The notes beneath the pieces are model-generated. The model was given only the letters and a program-made list of their open reading frames with translations, ran no database searches and was not told where the DNA came from. Position numbers and translations under genes: made by a program. Of a stretch of DNA of 6,316 nucleotides, positions 1 through 5,223 are shown piece by piece. How positions within the stretch are numbered: the first letter of the stretch is position 1; each line of letters begins with the position of its first letter. This DNA is from JAAZGD01 sp964383845 (GTDB taxonomy: Bacteria; Bacillota; Clostridia; Peptostreptococcales; Anaerovoracaceae), in the NCBI GenBank assembly GCA_964383845.1, contig CAYLIF010000046.1, positions 1 to 6,316 of the forward strand, in the 5' to 3' direction.

Positions 1-5
1 CTACG

Positions 6-719
6 TTGACAGTAAAAAGACCAGGTGAATTTAGAATCACCAGAGAAGCCATTGAATTTTGTAATTTCCCTAAAGGTTCTACCATACTAGACATTGGTTG
101 CGGTGAGGGTGACAGCAGTGACTTTTTAACCAGAAACTATGGCCTTGAGGTAACTGGAGTTGACATTGATCCAGAAGCTGTTAAAAAGGCTAAGGCCCAA
201 TTCCCAGATATAACCTTTAAAGAAGGCGACGGGGAATTTTTAGACGGTTACGAATCCCGCAGTTTTGACGGAGTTATGATGGAATGTGTTTTGTCAGAAA
301 TCAACCTTCCTCTAGAAGCTGTTCACGAAGCTTACTGTGTTCTCAAAGTGGGAGGCAAGCTTATTATTAGCGGCCTTTACCACAAAGAGCCTACAGAAGA
401 AACTTTGGCAGAATTGAAGAAAGTCGTTGATGACCACCAGGAAAAGCACAAAGCTGGCCTTCTCACTGATGAAGAAAAAGAAAATAGCCCTTCAAAATAC
501 AAGGTTGATGGAGTTCTTTTGCTAGATCCACTTATTGACGATATCAAAGAGATGGGCTTTGAACAACTATTATTCAAGGATAAAACTGATGAGTTGGTAA
601 CCTATGGAGCTGAAATCTTATTGGAAAAAGGCTCTCTGGATGGATACATCAATAAGAATGCTCAAAATAAAAAAACAGGCTATTTTCTCCTGATTCTAGA
701 GAAAAAAGTAAAGCACTAA
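6..719 (+). CDS. Class I SAM-dependent methyltransferase, DVU_1556-like (5' end uncertain)
   Basis: This encodes a Rossmann-fold methyltransferase that transfers a methyl group from S-adenosylmethionine to an unknown acceptor, probably in the cytoplasm. Motif I is ILDIGCGEG at residues 27-35. An acidic SAM-ribose motif VDID follows at 52-55, then FDGVMMECVLSEI at about 88-99 and LKVGGKLIISGLY at 113-125. The second half (about 130-215) is acidic and helical and ends in a segment resembling the C-terminus of DVU_1556-type proteins. The family resembles arsenite/ubiquinone-type methyltransferases in its core only, and the substrate is not known. The start is uncertain. The TTG at position 6 has no visible ribosome binding site and the frame stays open to the window edge, so a few N-terminal residues may lie outside. 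The conserved RPG-x-x-x-x-TR-x-A opening of the family is present at residues 5-15, so little is missing. A 39 bp gap separates it from the next gene, consistent with co-transcription. Confidence 0.85.
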   Translation: MTVKRPGEFRITREAIEFCNFPKGSTILDIGCGEGDSSDFLTRNYGLEVTGVDIDPEAVKKAKAQFPDITFKEGDGEFLDGYESRSFDGVMMECVLSEINLPLEAVHEAYCVLKVGGKLIISGLYHKEPTEETLAELKKVVDDHQEKHKAGLLTDEEKENSPSKYKVDGVLLLDPLIDDIKEMGFEQLLFKDKTDELVTYGAEILLEKGSLDGYINKNAQNKKTGYFLLILEKKVKH

Positions 720-758
720 TAAGATATTTCTGTAATCATTTTAAAGAGGAAAGATTTT

Positions 759-1127
759 ATGGAAACGAAAATCCAAGAACTGATGCTAGAAGGTTACTGT
801 TGCAGCCAGATTATTATGATTTTAGGATTAGAGAAACTAGAGAAGGAAAATCCTGATCTTGTTAAATCCATGGCTGGACTATGTAAGGGCATGTGGTTTG
901 GTAAAACATGCGGAACCTTGTCTGCTGCCTTTTGTCTACTTACATTGGTGGATCCTCCACGGGCCCAAACTACATACATTCCTGAACTAACTCAATGGTT
1001 TTTAGATACCTTCGAATCTACAGGATGTGATGAACTTGTAAATGACGATGCTGAAATTATTGCAACTCTATGTCCCGAAATAATTCGAGCCACTTTTGAT
1101 AAGGTCTCGGATATGCTGGAGTGGTAA
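759..1127 (+). CDS. Small cysteine-rich C_GCAxxG_C_C family protein, DVU_1555-like
   Basis: A 122-residue soluble protein with no signal peptide or membrane span. It carries the spaced cysteines of the C_GCAxxG_C_C family: GYCCSQ at residues 12-17 (Cys14, Cys15), then Cys42 and TCGTLSAAFC at 50-59 (Cys51, Cys59), with further cysteines at 90 and 105. The family is thought to be redox-active or metal-binding because of these cysteines, but no reaction is established. The canonical glycine-rich GCA part is altered here (GLCKGMWFGKTCG), as expected for the DVU_1555 subgroup rather than the generic family. The ATG at 759 is supported by AAAGAGGAA about 8 bases upstream. The stop is 3 bases before the ligase start, so the two are almost certainly translated from one message. 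Its position between a methyltransferase and an adenylating enzyme suggests a carrier, scaffold or redox role in the same pathway; that part is inference. Confidence 0.8.
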   Translation: METKIQELMLEGYCCSQIIMILGLEKLEKENPDLVKSMAGLCKGMWFGKTCGTLSAAFCLLTLVDPPRAQTTYIPELTQWFLDTFESTGCDELVNDDAEIIATLCPEIIRATFDKVSDMLEW

Positions 1128-1130
1128 AGC

Positions 1131-2216
1131 ATGTATCTTGATCCTTGGGTCTCTAGCAAAATCAAAACTGGAGCATCCTCTCAAAAGATCTATGGAGGAT
1201 ACCCCCCACTAACTAGAGAAAACCTTGACTTTTACATCCAGAATAAACGATGGGAACTATTGGCTTTTCTCATGGAGAAAAGCCCTTTTTATCAGGAGCA
1301 TTTAGCAGAGTTCCGCAGTTCTATTAAAGGTTATGGTTTTGATATCCCTATTGTTGGCAATTTTGATATAGGCAAAATTCTAAATCAGTGGGAAAATATA
1401 CCTTTCACTTCTGCTGCAGACTTGATAAACCAAGGCGAACAAATGCTATGTATACATCCCAGTCACATAAGTCGCATTGTAAGCCAAACTACCAGCGGGA
1501 CCACAGGGCAACCTAAACGTATTTACTTCACGCCTCAAGATCAGGAATTAGCTCGAGATTACTTTCATTATGGAATGAAAATCATGGTATCTCCTGGAGA
1601 TAGCATATTAATCTTACTTCCACATAAAAGCCCCGGTTCTCTTGGGTTTTTGCTTCAAGAGGGCTTAGGCCGTCTAGATGCCATAGGTTTTTTCAAAGAT
1701 TCCATTGAAGGGTCCTTAAATAATGATTCCGCAAACTTCAATAAAATATCCGCTATTGTTGGCCCCCCGTCTCTAATTGTGGCCATGACAAAAGAGGAGC
1801 CTGAAATACGCCCTCATTCAGTATTAATGACTGCTGACTTTGTAGCTGAGGAAGATAGACGGGCTGTTAAAGAAGCCTGGGGTTCAAGAGTCTTTGAGCA
1901 CTATGGAACTACGGAGATGGGACTTGGTTGCGCTATGTCTTGTAGAGACACAGAAGATCATCCTCCTGTAGGTTACCACGTCAGGGAAAATGATCTCTAT
2001 ATTGAAATAATAGATCCTGATTCTGGCAAGCTTTTACCCCAAGGTCAATGGGGTGAAATAGTGGTTACCACGCTAACCCGTAAAGGAATGCCCTTCCTTC
2101 GCTACCGTACAGGCGATAGGAGTAGATTGCTAAAAGATCCTTGCTCTTGCGGCAGCCTTTTAAAGCGTCTGGACCGAGTTCAAAAAAGACCCCAAAGCAA
2201 AAACATTAGTGAATGA
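1131..2216 (+). CDS. PaaK-like AMP-dependent CoA ligase/adenylate-forming enzyme, DVU_1553-like, short C-terminus
   Basis: An enzyme of the ANL adenylate-forming superfamily, closest in build to phenylacetate-CoA ligase (PaaK). It would activate a carboxylate with ATP as an acyl-adenylate, possibly followed by transfer to CoA or another thiol. The residues seen are the phosphate-binding loop TTSGTTGQPKR (120-130), the A5-type motif EHYGTTEMG (256-264), the adenine/ribose-binding region RYRTGD (324-329) and a PCSCG pair of cysteines (337-341). The GYHVRENDLYIEIIDPDSG stretch (281-299) is also typical of this subgroup. The protein stops at 361 residues, about 30 residues after RTGD. PaaK proteins run to roughly 430 residues and carry a small C-terminal domain there, so that domain is absent or has been lost. 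The ATG at 1131 has GGAG about 9 bases upstream, inside the end of the preceding gene. The substrate is unknown. Membership of a molybdenum-hydroxylase neighbourhood makes a cofactor- or enzyme-related acid a reasonable guess only. Confidence 0.8.
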   Translation: MYLDPWVSSKIKTGASSQKIYGGYPPLTRENLDFYIQNKRWELLAFLMEKSPFYQEHLAEFRSSIKGYGFDIPIVGNFDIGKILNQWENIPFTSAADLINQGEQMLCIHPSHISRIVSQTTSGTTGQPKRIYFTPQDQELARDYFHYGMKIMVSPGDSILILLPHKSPGSLGFLLQEGLGRLDAIGFFKDSIEGSLNNDSANFNKISAIVGPPSLIVAMTKEEPEIRPHSVLMTADFVAEEDRRAVKEAWGSRVFEHYGTTEMGLGCAMSCRDTEDHPPVGYHVRENDLYIEIIDPDSGKLLPQGQWGEIVVTTLTRKGMPFLRYRTGDRSRLLKDPCSCGSLLKRLDRVQKRPQSKNISE

Positions 2217-2228
2217 TCACGAATGTGG

Positions 2229-2253
2229 AATGCCATTTGTGTTGGTATTTTTT
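2229..2253 (+). terminator. Weak rho-independent terminator after the ligase gene
   Basis: AATGCCA at 2229-2235 can pair with TGGTATT at 2243-2249 (7 bp with one G-U pair) around a 7-base loop. A T run covers 2248-2253, its first two bases lying inside the stem. It sits 13 bases after the ligase stop, in the 80 bp gap between two convergent genes. The stem is short and AT-rich, so termination may be leaky. I see no convincing separate terminator for the minus-strand regulator; on that strand the same stem is followed by only a few bases of pyrimidine. Confidence 0.4.
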
Positions 2254-2296
2254 GATATATATACGCACCAATCTGACGTCTGTTCAAATAAATTTC

Positions 2297-2818
2297 CTAT
2301 TTCGCAACTCTAACAGACATGGTTTTAAAAATAGCATAGGCAGGATCACCAATCTTTAAATCAAGATCTTCAAGAGACTTCTTTGTAATCAAGACTATCA
2401 ATGGAATCCCTATATCTAGAATAATTTTAGATTTTTTATCATCGTACATAAGGTCCTGTATCCTACCTAAAAAAACATTTCTCGCACTACTTACAAAGGT
2501 TCCCTTGCTAATAATAATGTCCTCAGGCTTTACATATACCTTGACTTTCCCATCTAATGGAGTGGATACCGATATCTTTACGTCTCTTATTACGGCATAC
2601 TGCATGCCTGCTTCGTACTCGATGAAGGCATCGAATACATTTTCTATTCTACGGCTGCTCATCAAATAGTTTTCAATTTGTGTTTCAGAAATCCTTATGT
2701 TCCGCCCAATATGGTGTGCTTCAATCTCACCCCTTTTAATCATTTCATAAACTGTGTACTTCGAAATTTTCAGTTTTTGAGCTAATTCTTCTGGGGTGTA
2801 TAACGTTTCACTTGTCAT
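2297..2818 (-). CDS. HTH (excisionase/MerR-like) plus ModC-type TOBE/Mop domain regulator, probably molybdate/tungstate-responsive
   Basis: A 173-residue probable DNA-binding regulator. Residues 7-52 form an excisionase/MerR-like helix-turn-helix (YTPEELAQKLKISKYTVYEM, then the wing-like GRNIRISETQIENYL). Residues 94-104 (VYVKPEDIIIS) and 111-171 resemble the C-terminal region of the molybdate transporter ATPase ModC. They include the oxyanion-site signature SARN (111-114), ITKKSLEDLDL (144-154) and YAIFKTMSV (161-169). One Mop unit is present, and Mop domains bind molybdate or tungstate as oligomers. This differs from classical ModE, which has a winged helix and usually two Mop units. The start was placed at 2818. 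GGAAGGTGGAG lies just upstream, and the in-frame GTG at 2884 would fall upstream of the likely -10, adding a hydrophobic stretch not expected in this family. The gene is divergent from the XdhC-family gene and shares a compact promoter region with it, which supports a role as its regulator and as an autoregulator. Confidence 0.82.
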   Translation of the reverse strand: MTSETLYTPEELAQKLKISKYTVYEMIKRGEIEAHHIGRNIRISETQIENYLMSSRRIENVFDAFIEYEAGMQYAVIRDVKISVSTPLDGKVKVYVKPEDIIISKGTFVSSARNVFLGRIQDLMYDDKKSKIILDIGIPLIVLITKKSLEDLDLKIGDPAYAIFKTMSVRVAK

Positions 2819-2820
2819 TT

Positions 2821-2837
2821 CTCCACCTTCCTTCCTT
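2821..2837 (-). promoter_or_regulatory. Ribosome binding site deciding the regulator start
   Basis: On the minus strand this is a purine block reading AAGGAAGGAAGGTGGAG, ending two bases before the ATG at 2818. The GGAAGG at 2831-2826 lies 7 bases from the start codon, an ideal distance. No such block precedes the upstream in-frame GTG at 2884, so the 173-residue product is preferred over a 195-residue one. Confidence 0.75.
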
Positions 2838-2843
2838 TTAATT

Positions 2844-2872
2844 ATATTACAACAAAGAAGTAACATTGACAA
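2844..2872 (-). promoter_or_regulatory. Probable sigma-A promoter for the HTH-TOBE regulator
   Basis: On the minus strand TTGTCA (2872-2867) is followed after 17 bases by TAATAT (2849-2844). A TATAAT overlaps at 2846-2841, with a longer 20-base spacer. Transcription would start near 2837, giving a leader of roughly 19 bases that is mostly the ribosome binding site. The -35 overlaps the -35 of the divergent promoter. Confidence 0.5.
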
Positions 2873-2894
2873 GATAAATGGCACTGGATATAAT
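2866..2894 (+). promoter_or_regulatory. Consensus sigma-A promoter for the XdhC-family gene
   Basis: TTGACA at 2866-2871 and TATAAT at 2889-2894, separated by exactly 17 bases, match the housekeeping consensus in all twelve positions. The predicted start of transcription is near 2901, leaving a leader of about 64 bases before the ATG at 2965. A promoter this strong next to a regulator gene suggests that its output is held down by a repressor, most simply the divergent HTH-TOBE protein. Confidence 0.75.
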
Positions 2895-2899
2895 TGCTT

Positions 2900-2935
2900 T
2901 AGTTAGTAGTTATGTATTCTAGTTGGGTTTAGTTA
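2900..2935 (+). promoter_or_regulatory. Cluster of TAGTT repeats at the transcription start: candidate operator
   Basis: TAGTTA occurs at 2900-2905, 2907-2912 and 2930-2935, with a variant TAGTTG at 2920-2925. The longer TTTAGTTA is exactly repeated at 2898-2905 and 2928-2935, 30 bp apart. The repeats cover about +1 to +35 of the predicted transcript, where a bound protein would block the promoter. Assignment to the HTH-TOBE regulator is inference from position. Confidence 0.35.
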
Positions 2936-2964
2936 TTCGATAATTATATTAAAAGGAGCATTTT

Positions 2965-3795
2965 ATGAATAAATCCGTTGAATTCGTTAAAAATTTAGTT
3001 CTTGAAAAAAAGGATTTTGTAGTTGCTCATGTTGTAGACACTCAGGGCTCTTCTCCTGGCAAAAAGGGAGCGTGGCTCGTTATGGCAAGAGACGGCCAAT
3101 GGGCAGGTACCGTTGGTGGTGGGTCTTTAGAGGCAGAAGCCCAGAGGATTGCCAAGAAATCTTTTGATATTTCTGAGCCTGTAGTAAAAGAGTTTAACCT
3201 AACTTCAGAACAAGTAGCAGGTTTAGATATGAGGTGTGGAGGGAATCTATTTATTCATTTTGAATACTACCGCCCCGAAGAAGGGCCGAGCTTTATAGAA
3301 GCCCTGGGGAGAAATTATCCTGTTTATGTCTTTGGTTGCGGCCATATTGGTAGAAGCCTAGAACCACTTCTTAGATTCGTAGACTTTGATACTATTATGT
3401 TAGATGATAGAGAAGAATATGCATCAAAAGAACACTTTCCCCATGCTTCAGATGTTATAGTAATTGAAGATTACGATCGAGCTTTTGCAAAGATCAACCC
3501 AGAGCCTAACTCCTTTATTGTAATTGTAACTCGAGGCCATTTTGGGGATTATCAGGTTTTGAGAGACGCCCTTACAAAACCCCACGCATATATTGGTATG
3601 ATTGGCAGCCGGACAAAAATACAAGAAATCTATACAAGATTAAAAGAGAAGGATGGAGTATCTCAAGAAACTCTCGATCAAATTCACTCTCCAATAGGTC
3701 TTAAAATCGGAGCAGAAACTCCGGAAGAAATAGCTGTAAGTATTGTCAGCCAATTAATCCAAATCAGAAAAAACCTAGAAGGATCAAAAAAATGA
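2965..3795 (+). CDS. XdhC/CoxI family molybdenum-hydroxylase maturation protein
   Basis: A 276-residue protein of the XdhC/CoxI family. These proteins bind molybdenum cofactor, help give it its terminal sulfur, and deliver it to xanthine dehydrogenase, aldehyde oxidoreductase or CO dehydrogenase-type enzymes. Both family domains are present. The N-terminal part has TQGSSPG (26-32), GTVGGGSLEAEA (48-59) and DMRCGGNL (88-95) with Cys91, a conserved cysteine position of the family. The C-terminal Rossmann part has VFGCGHIG (122-129), the acidic DD at 147-148, YIGMIGSRTK and a closing GAETPEEIAVSI segment. Length and both ends look intact. The ATG is preceded by AAAAGGAG with a 6-base spacer and by a perfect-consensus promoter. 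It overlaps the next gene by ATGA, so the nucleotidyltransferase is translationally coupled. The target hydroxylase is not in the window. Confidence 0.92.
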   Translation: MNKSVEFVKNLVLEKKDFVVAHVVDTQGSSPGKKGAWLVMARDGQWAGTVGGGSLEAEAQRIAKKSFDISEPVVKEFNLTSEQVAGLDMRCGGNLFIHFEYYRPEEGPSFIEALGRNYPVYVFGCGHIGRSLEPLLRFVDFDTIMLDDREEYASKEHFPHASDVIVIEDYDRAFAKINPEPNSFIVIVTRGHFGDYQVLRDALTKPHAYIGMIGSRTKIQEIYTRLKEKDGVSQETLDQIHSPIGLKIGAETPEEIAVSIVSQLIQIRKNLEGSKK

Positions 3796-5102
3796 AAGAC
3801 ATTGCCGGTCTGATTATCGCTGGAGGTTATTCTAGCCGCATGGGGGATTTTAAGCCCTTACTCCCTGTTAACGGAAAGCCTCTAATAGAAAATCGCATCT
3901 TGTCCATGGCGAAAGCAGGTATTTCGCCTATATTTGTTGTGACTGGTCATAAAAAAGAAGAGCTTGAAGCTATCATTGAAGATGTTCAATCCATCGTTCC
4001 TCCTGGGATTCAGTTGAAAGTAGTATATAATCCTGATTACGACCAAGGCATGTTCACCTCTATAAAGGCGGGAGTGGAAGTGATCAGCGAATACAGAGAC
4101 AAGAATATTAACGGAATTCTCTTGCTGCCTGTGGATTATCCCCTAATAAATGAAAGCCATTACGAAAAACTTTATGAAGCTTGGTTGTCTAAACCAGAGG
4201 ATTTTGCTGTGCCTTGCTACTACGGCAAAAAGGGACATCCCTTGCTAATCCCCAAGAGAGCCTGGAATGAGATTATCTCTTATACTGAAAACAAGGGACT
4301 AAAAGGCATTACCAATCCTTATGAGGATCGTGATGAAATATTAAGAGTAGAAATGAAGGATGAAAGAGTTCTTCTGGACATGGACACCCCCAAAGACTAT
4401 AATACGGTATTAGAGTGGGACCCAGAAGACACTGTGGAGAATAGATTACTATGCTTTAAGGGAAGACTTTTTCTTGTTCGCCACGGAGAAACTGAACTAC
4501 ATAAAGAAAAGATATTCTTGGGTCAAACTGATGTCCACCTAAGCGAAATTGGAAGGAAGCAAGCAGCCAATGTTGCCAAAGAATTGAATGCTTGGAAACT
4601 CACAGACCCTCTGCTAATATCCAGTGATCTTTCCAGAGCCAGAGAATCGGCTGAGATTATTAGGGATAATATAGAGCTTAGACATATCCCTTCAGAAAAT
4701 AAGAGCCCTATAAACGCAGAAGATCCAAGTCAGCAAAAATCTACTACCACCAGTAATTTGGATATAATTGAAGAGAAGGCATTTCGAGAACTAAATCTTG
4801 GAACTTGGGACGGCCAATATATCTCAAAAATTAAAGCAGAACGTCTAGAAGAATACGAAAAACGAGGCCTCAACCTTCTTGCCTACAAAAGCGGCTACGA
4901 AGGAGAAAACTTCTATGACCTACAATATAGGGTGATGAAAAGGCTTGGAGACTATGTAAAAGAATACCCATCCAGAGATTTAATAATTGTTGCTCACTCT
5001 GGAGGAATAAGAATCATCCTTTGTAACCTGCTAGGAATCCCATTGGAAGAAATGAAAGATTTTTTTGTCCCAAGGGGCAGCCTAAACGTAGTATCTTTTT
5101 AA
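3792..5102 (+). CDS. MocA-like nucleotidyltransferase fused to a histidine phosphatase (DVU_1551-like)
   Basis: A 436-residue two-domain protein. Residues 1 to about 210 are a MobA/MocA-like nucleotidyltransferase. It shows the nucleotide-binding signature LIIAGGYSSRMGDFKPLLP (7-25, with Lys21), the metal-binding region LLPVDYPLI (111-119, Asp115), GHPLL (148-152) and DMDTP (196-200). The GGxSxRMG-x-x-K-x-LLP form is closer to MocA, which makes molybdopterin cytosine dinucleotide from CTP, than to MobA. Residues about 225-436 are a phosphoglycerate-mutase/CobC-like histidine phosphatase. It has LVRHGE (228-233) with the phospho-accepting His231, SSDLSRARESA (278-288), the acid in FREL (Glu333) and AHSGG (401-405, His402), so the catalytic set looks complete. 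A polar insert at about 303-322 interrupts the phosphatase domain. The gene starts inside the stop of the XdhC-family gene, matching the usual XdhC-MocA partnership. Cofactor cytidylylation is a good inference; the phosphatase substrate is unknown. Confidence 0.87.
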   Translation: MKDIAGLIIAGGYSSRMGDFKPLLPVNGKPLIENRILSMAKAGISPIFVVTGHKKEELEAIIEDVQSIVPPGIQLKVVYNPDYDQGMFTSIKAGVEVISEYRDKNINGILLLPVDYPLINESHYEKLYEAWLSKPEDFAVPCYYGKKGHPLLIPKRAWNEIISYTENKGLKGITNPYEDRDEILRVEMKDERVLLDMDTPKDYNTVLEWDPEDTVENRLLCFKGRLFLVRHGETELHKEKIFLGQTDVHLSEIGRKQAANVAKELNAWKLTDPLLISSDLSRARESAEIIRDNIELRHIPSENKSPINAEDPSQQKSTTTSNLDIIEEKAFRELNLGTWDGQYISKIKAERLEEYEKRGLNLLAYKSGYEGENFYDLQYRVMKRLGDYVKEYPSRDLIIVAHSGGIRIILCNLLGIPLEEMKDFFVPRGSLNVVSF

Positions 5103-5207
5103 GATTATAGAATCGTAGAATAATCTATCAGAAATCTAAGTGGCAATTTTCAAGAATCATTCGAATATATAATTCAGCAGCAATAGATATCATAATTAAA
5201 ACAATTT

Positions 5208-5215
5208 GAGAGGAA
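5208..5215 (+). promoter_or_regulatory. Ribosome binding site deciding the MoeA-like start
   Basis: GAGAGGAA ends 8 bases before the ATG at 5224. A TTG six codons upstream (5206) is in frame, but it overlaps this site and has no comparable signal of its own, so the ATG is the better start. Confidence 0.75.
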
Positions 5216-5223
5216 TACTATTT

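Larger units (their letters stand above)
2839..2951. repeat. 11 bp direct repeat flanking the divergent control region
   Basis: TAATTATATTA is present at 2839-2849 and again at 2941-2951, 102 bp apart. The two copies lie next to the ribosome binding sites of the two divergent genes. The left copy contains the regulator's -10 element. The repeat is very AT-rich, so chance or shared promoter-like composition could explain it. Confidence 0.35.

Noticed and set aside
377..577. Open frame of 66 codons on the minus strand
   Set aside because: It lies wholly inside the methyltransferase gene on the opposite strand, has a Ser-rich composition typical of an antisense frame, and shows no recognisable domain.
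794..979. Open frame of 61 codons on the minus strand
   Set aside because: It lies wholly inside the Cys-rich protein gene and has no domain or family resemblance.
2182..2313. The +1 frame stays open for 43 codons past the A6 run near the end of the ligase gene, suggesting a frameshift that shortened it
   Set aside because: The translated stretch does not resemble the C-terminal region of PaaK-like ligases, and its stop falls inside the convergent regulator gene. A sequencing check at the A run would settle it.
2278..2318. GTCTGTT/AACAGAC inverted repeat as a terminator for the regulator
   Set aside because: The arms are 27 bases apart, one lies in the coding region, and no T run follows on the minus strand.
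5145..5173. TATAAT at 5168-5173 as a promoter of the MoeA-like gene
   Set aside because: No acceptable -35 occurs at 16-18 bases (AATTTT or similar only), and the gap is AT-rich enough to give such hexamers by chance. A weak internal promoter cannot be excluded.
5103..5223. Molybdenum cofactor riboswitch in the leader of the MoeA-like gene
   Set aside because: The known motif is longer and has several conserved GC-rich stems; this 121 bp AT-rich gap shows no such structure.
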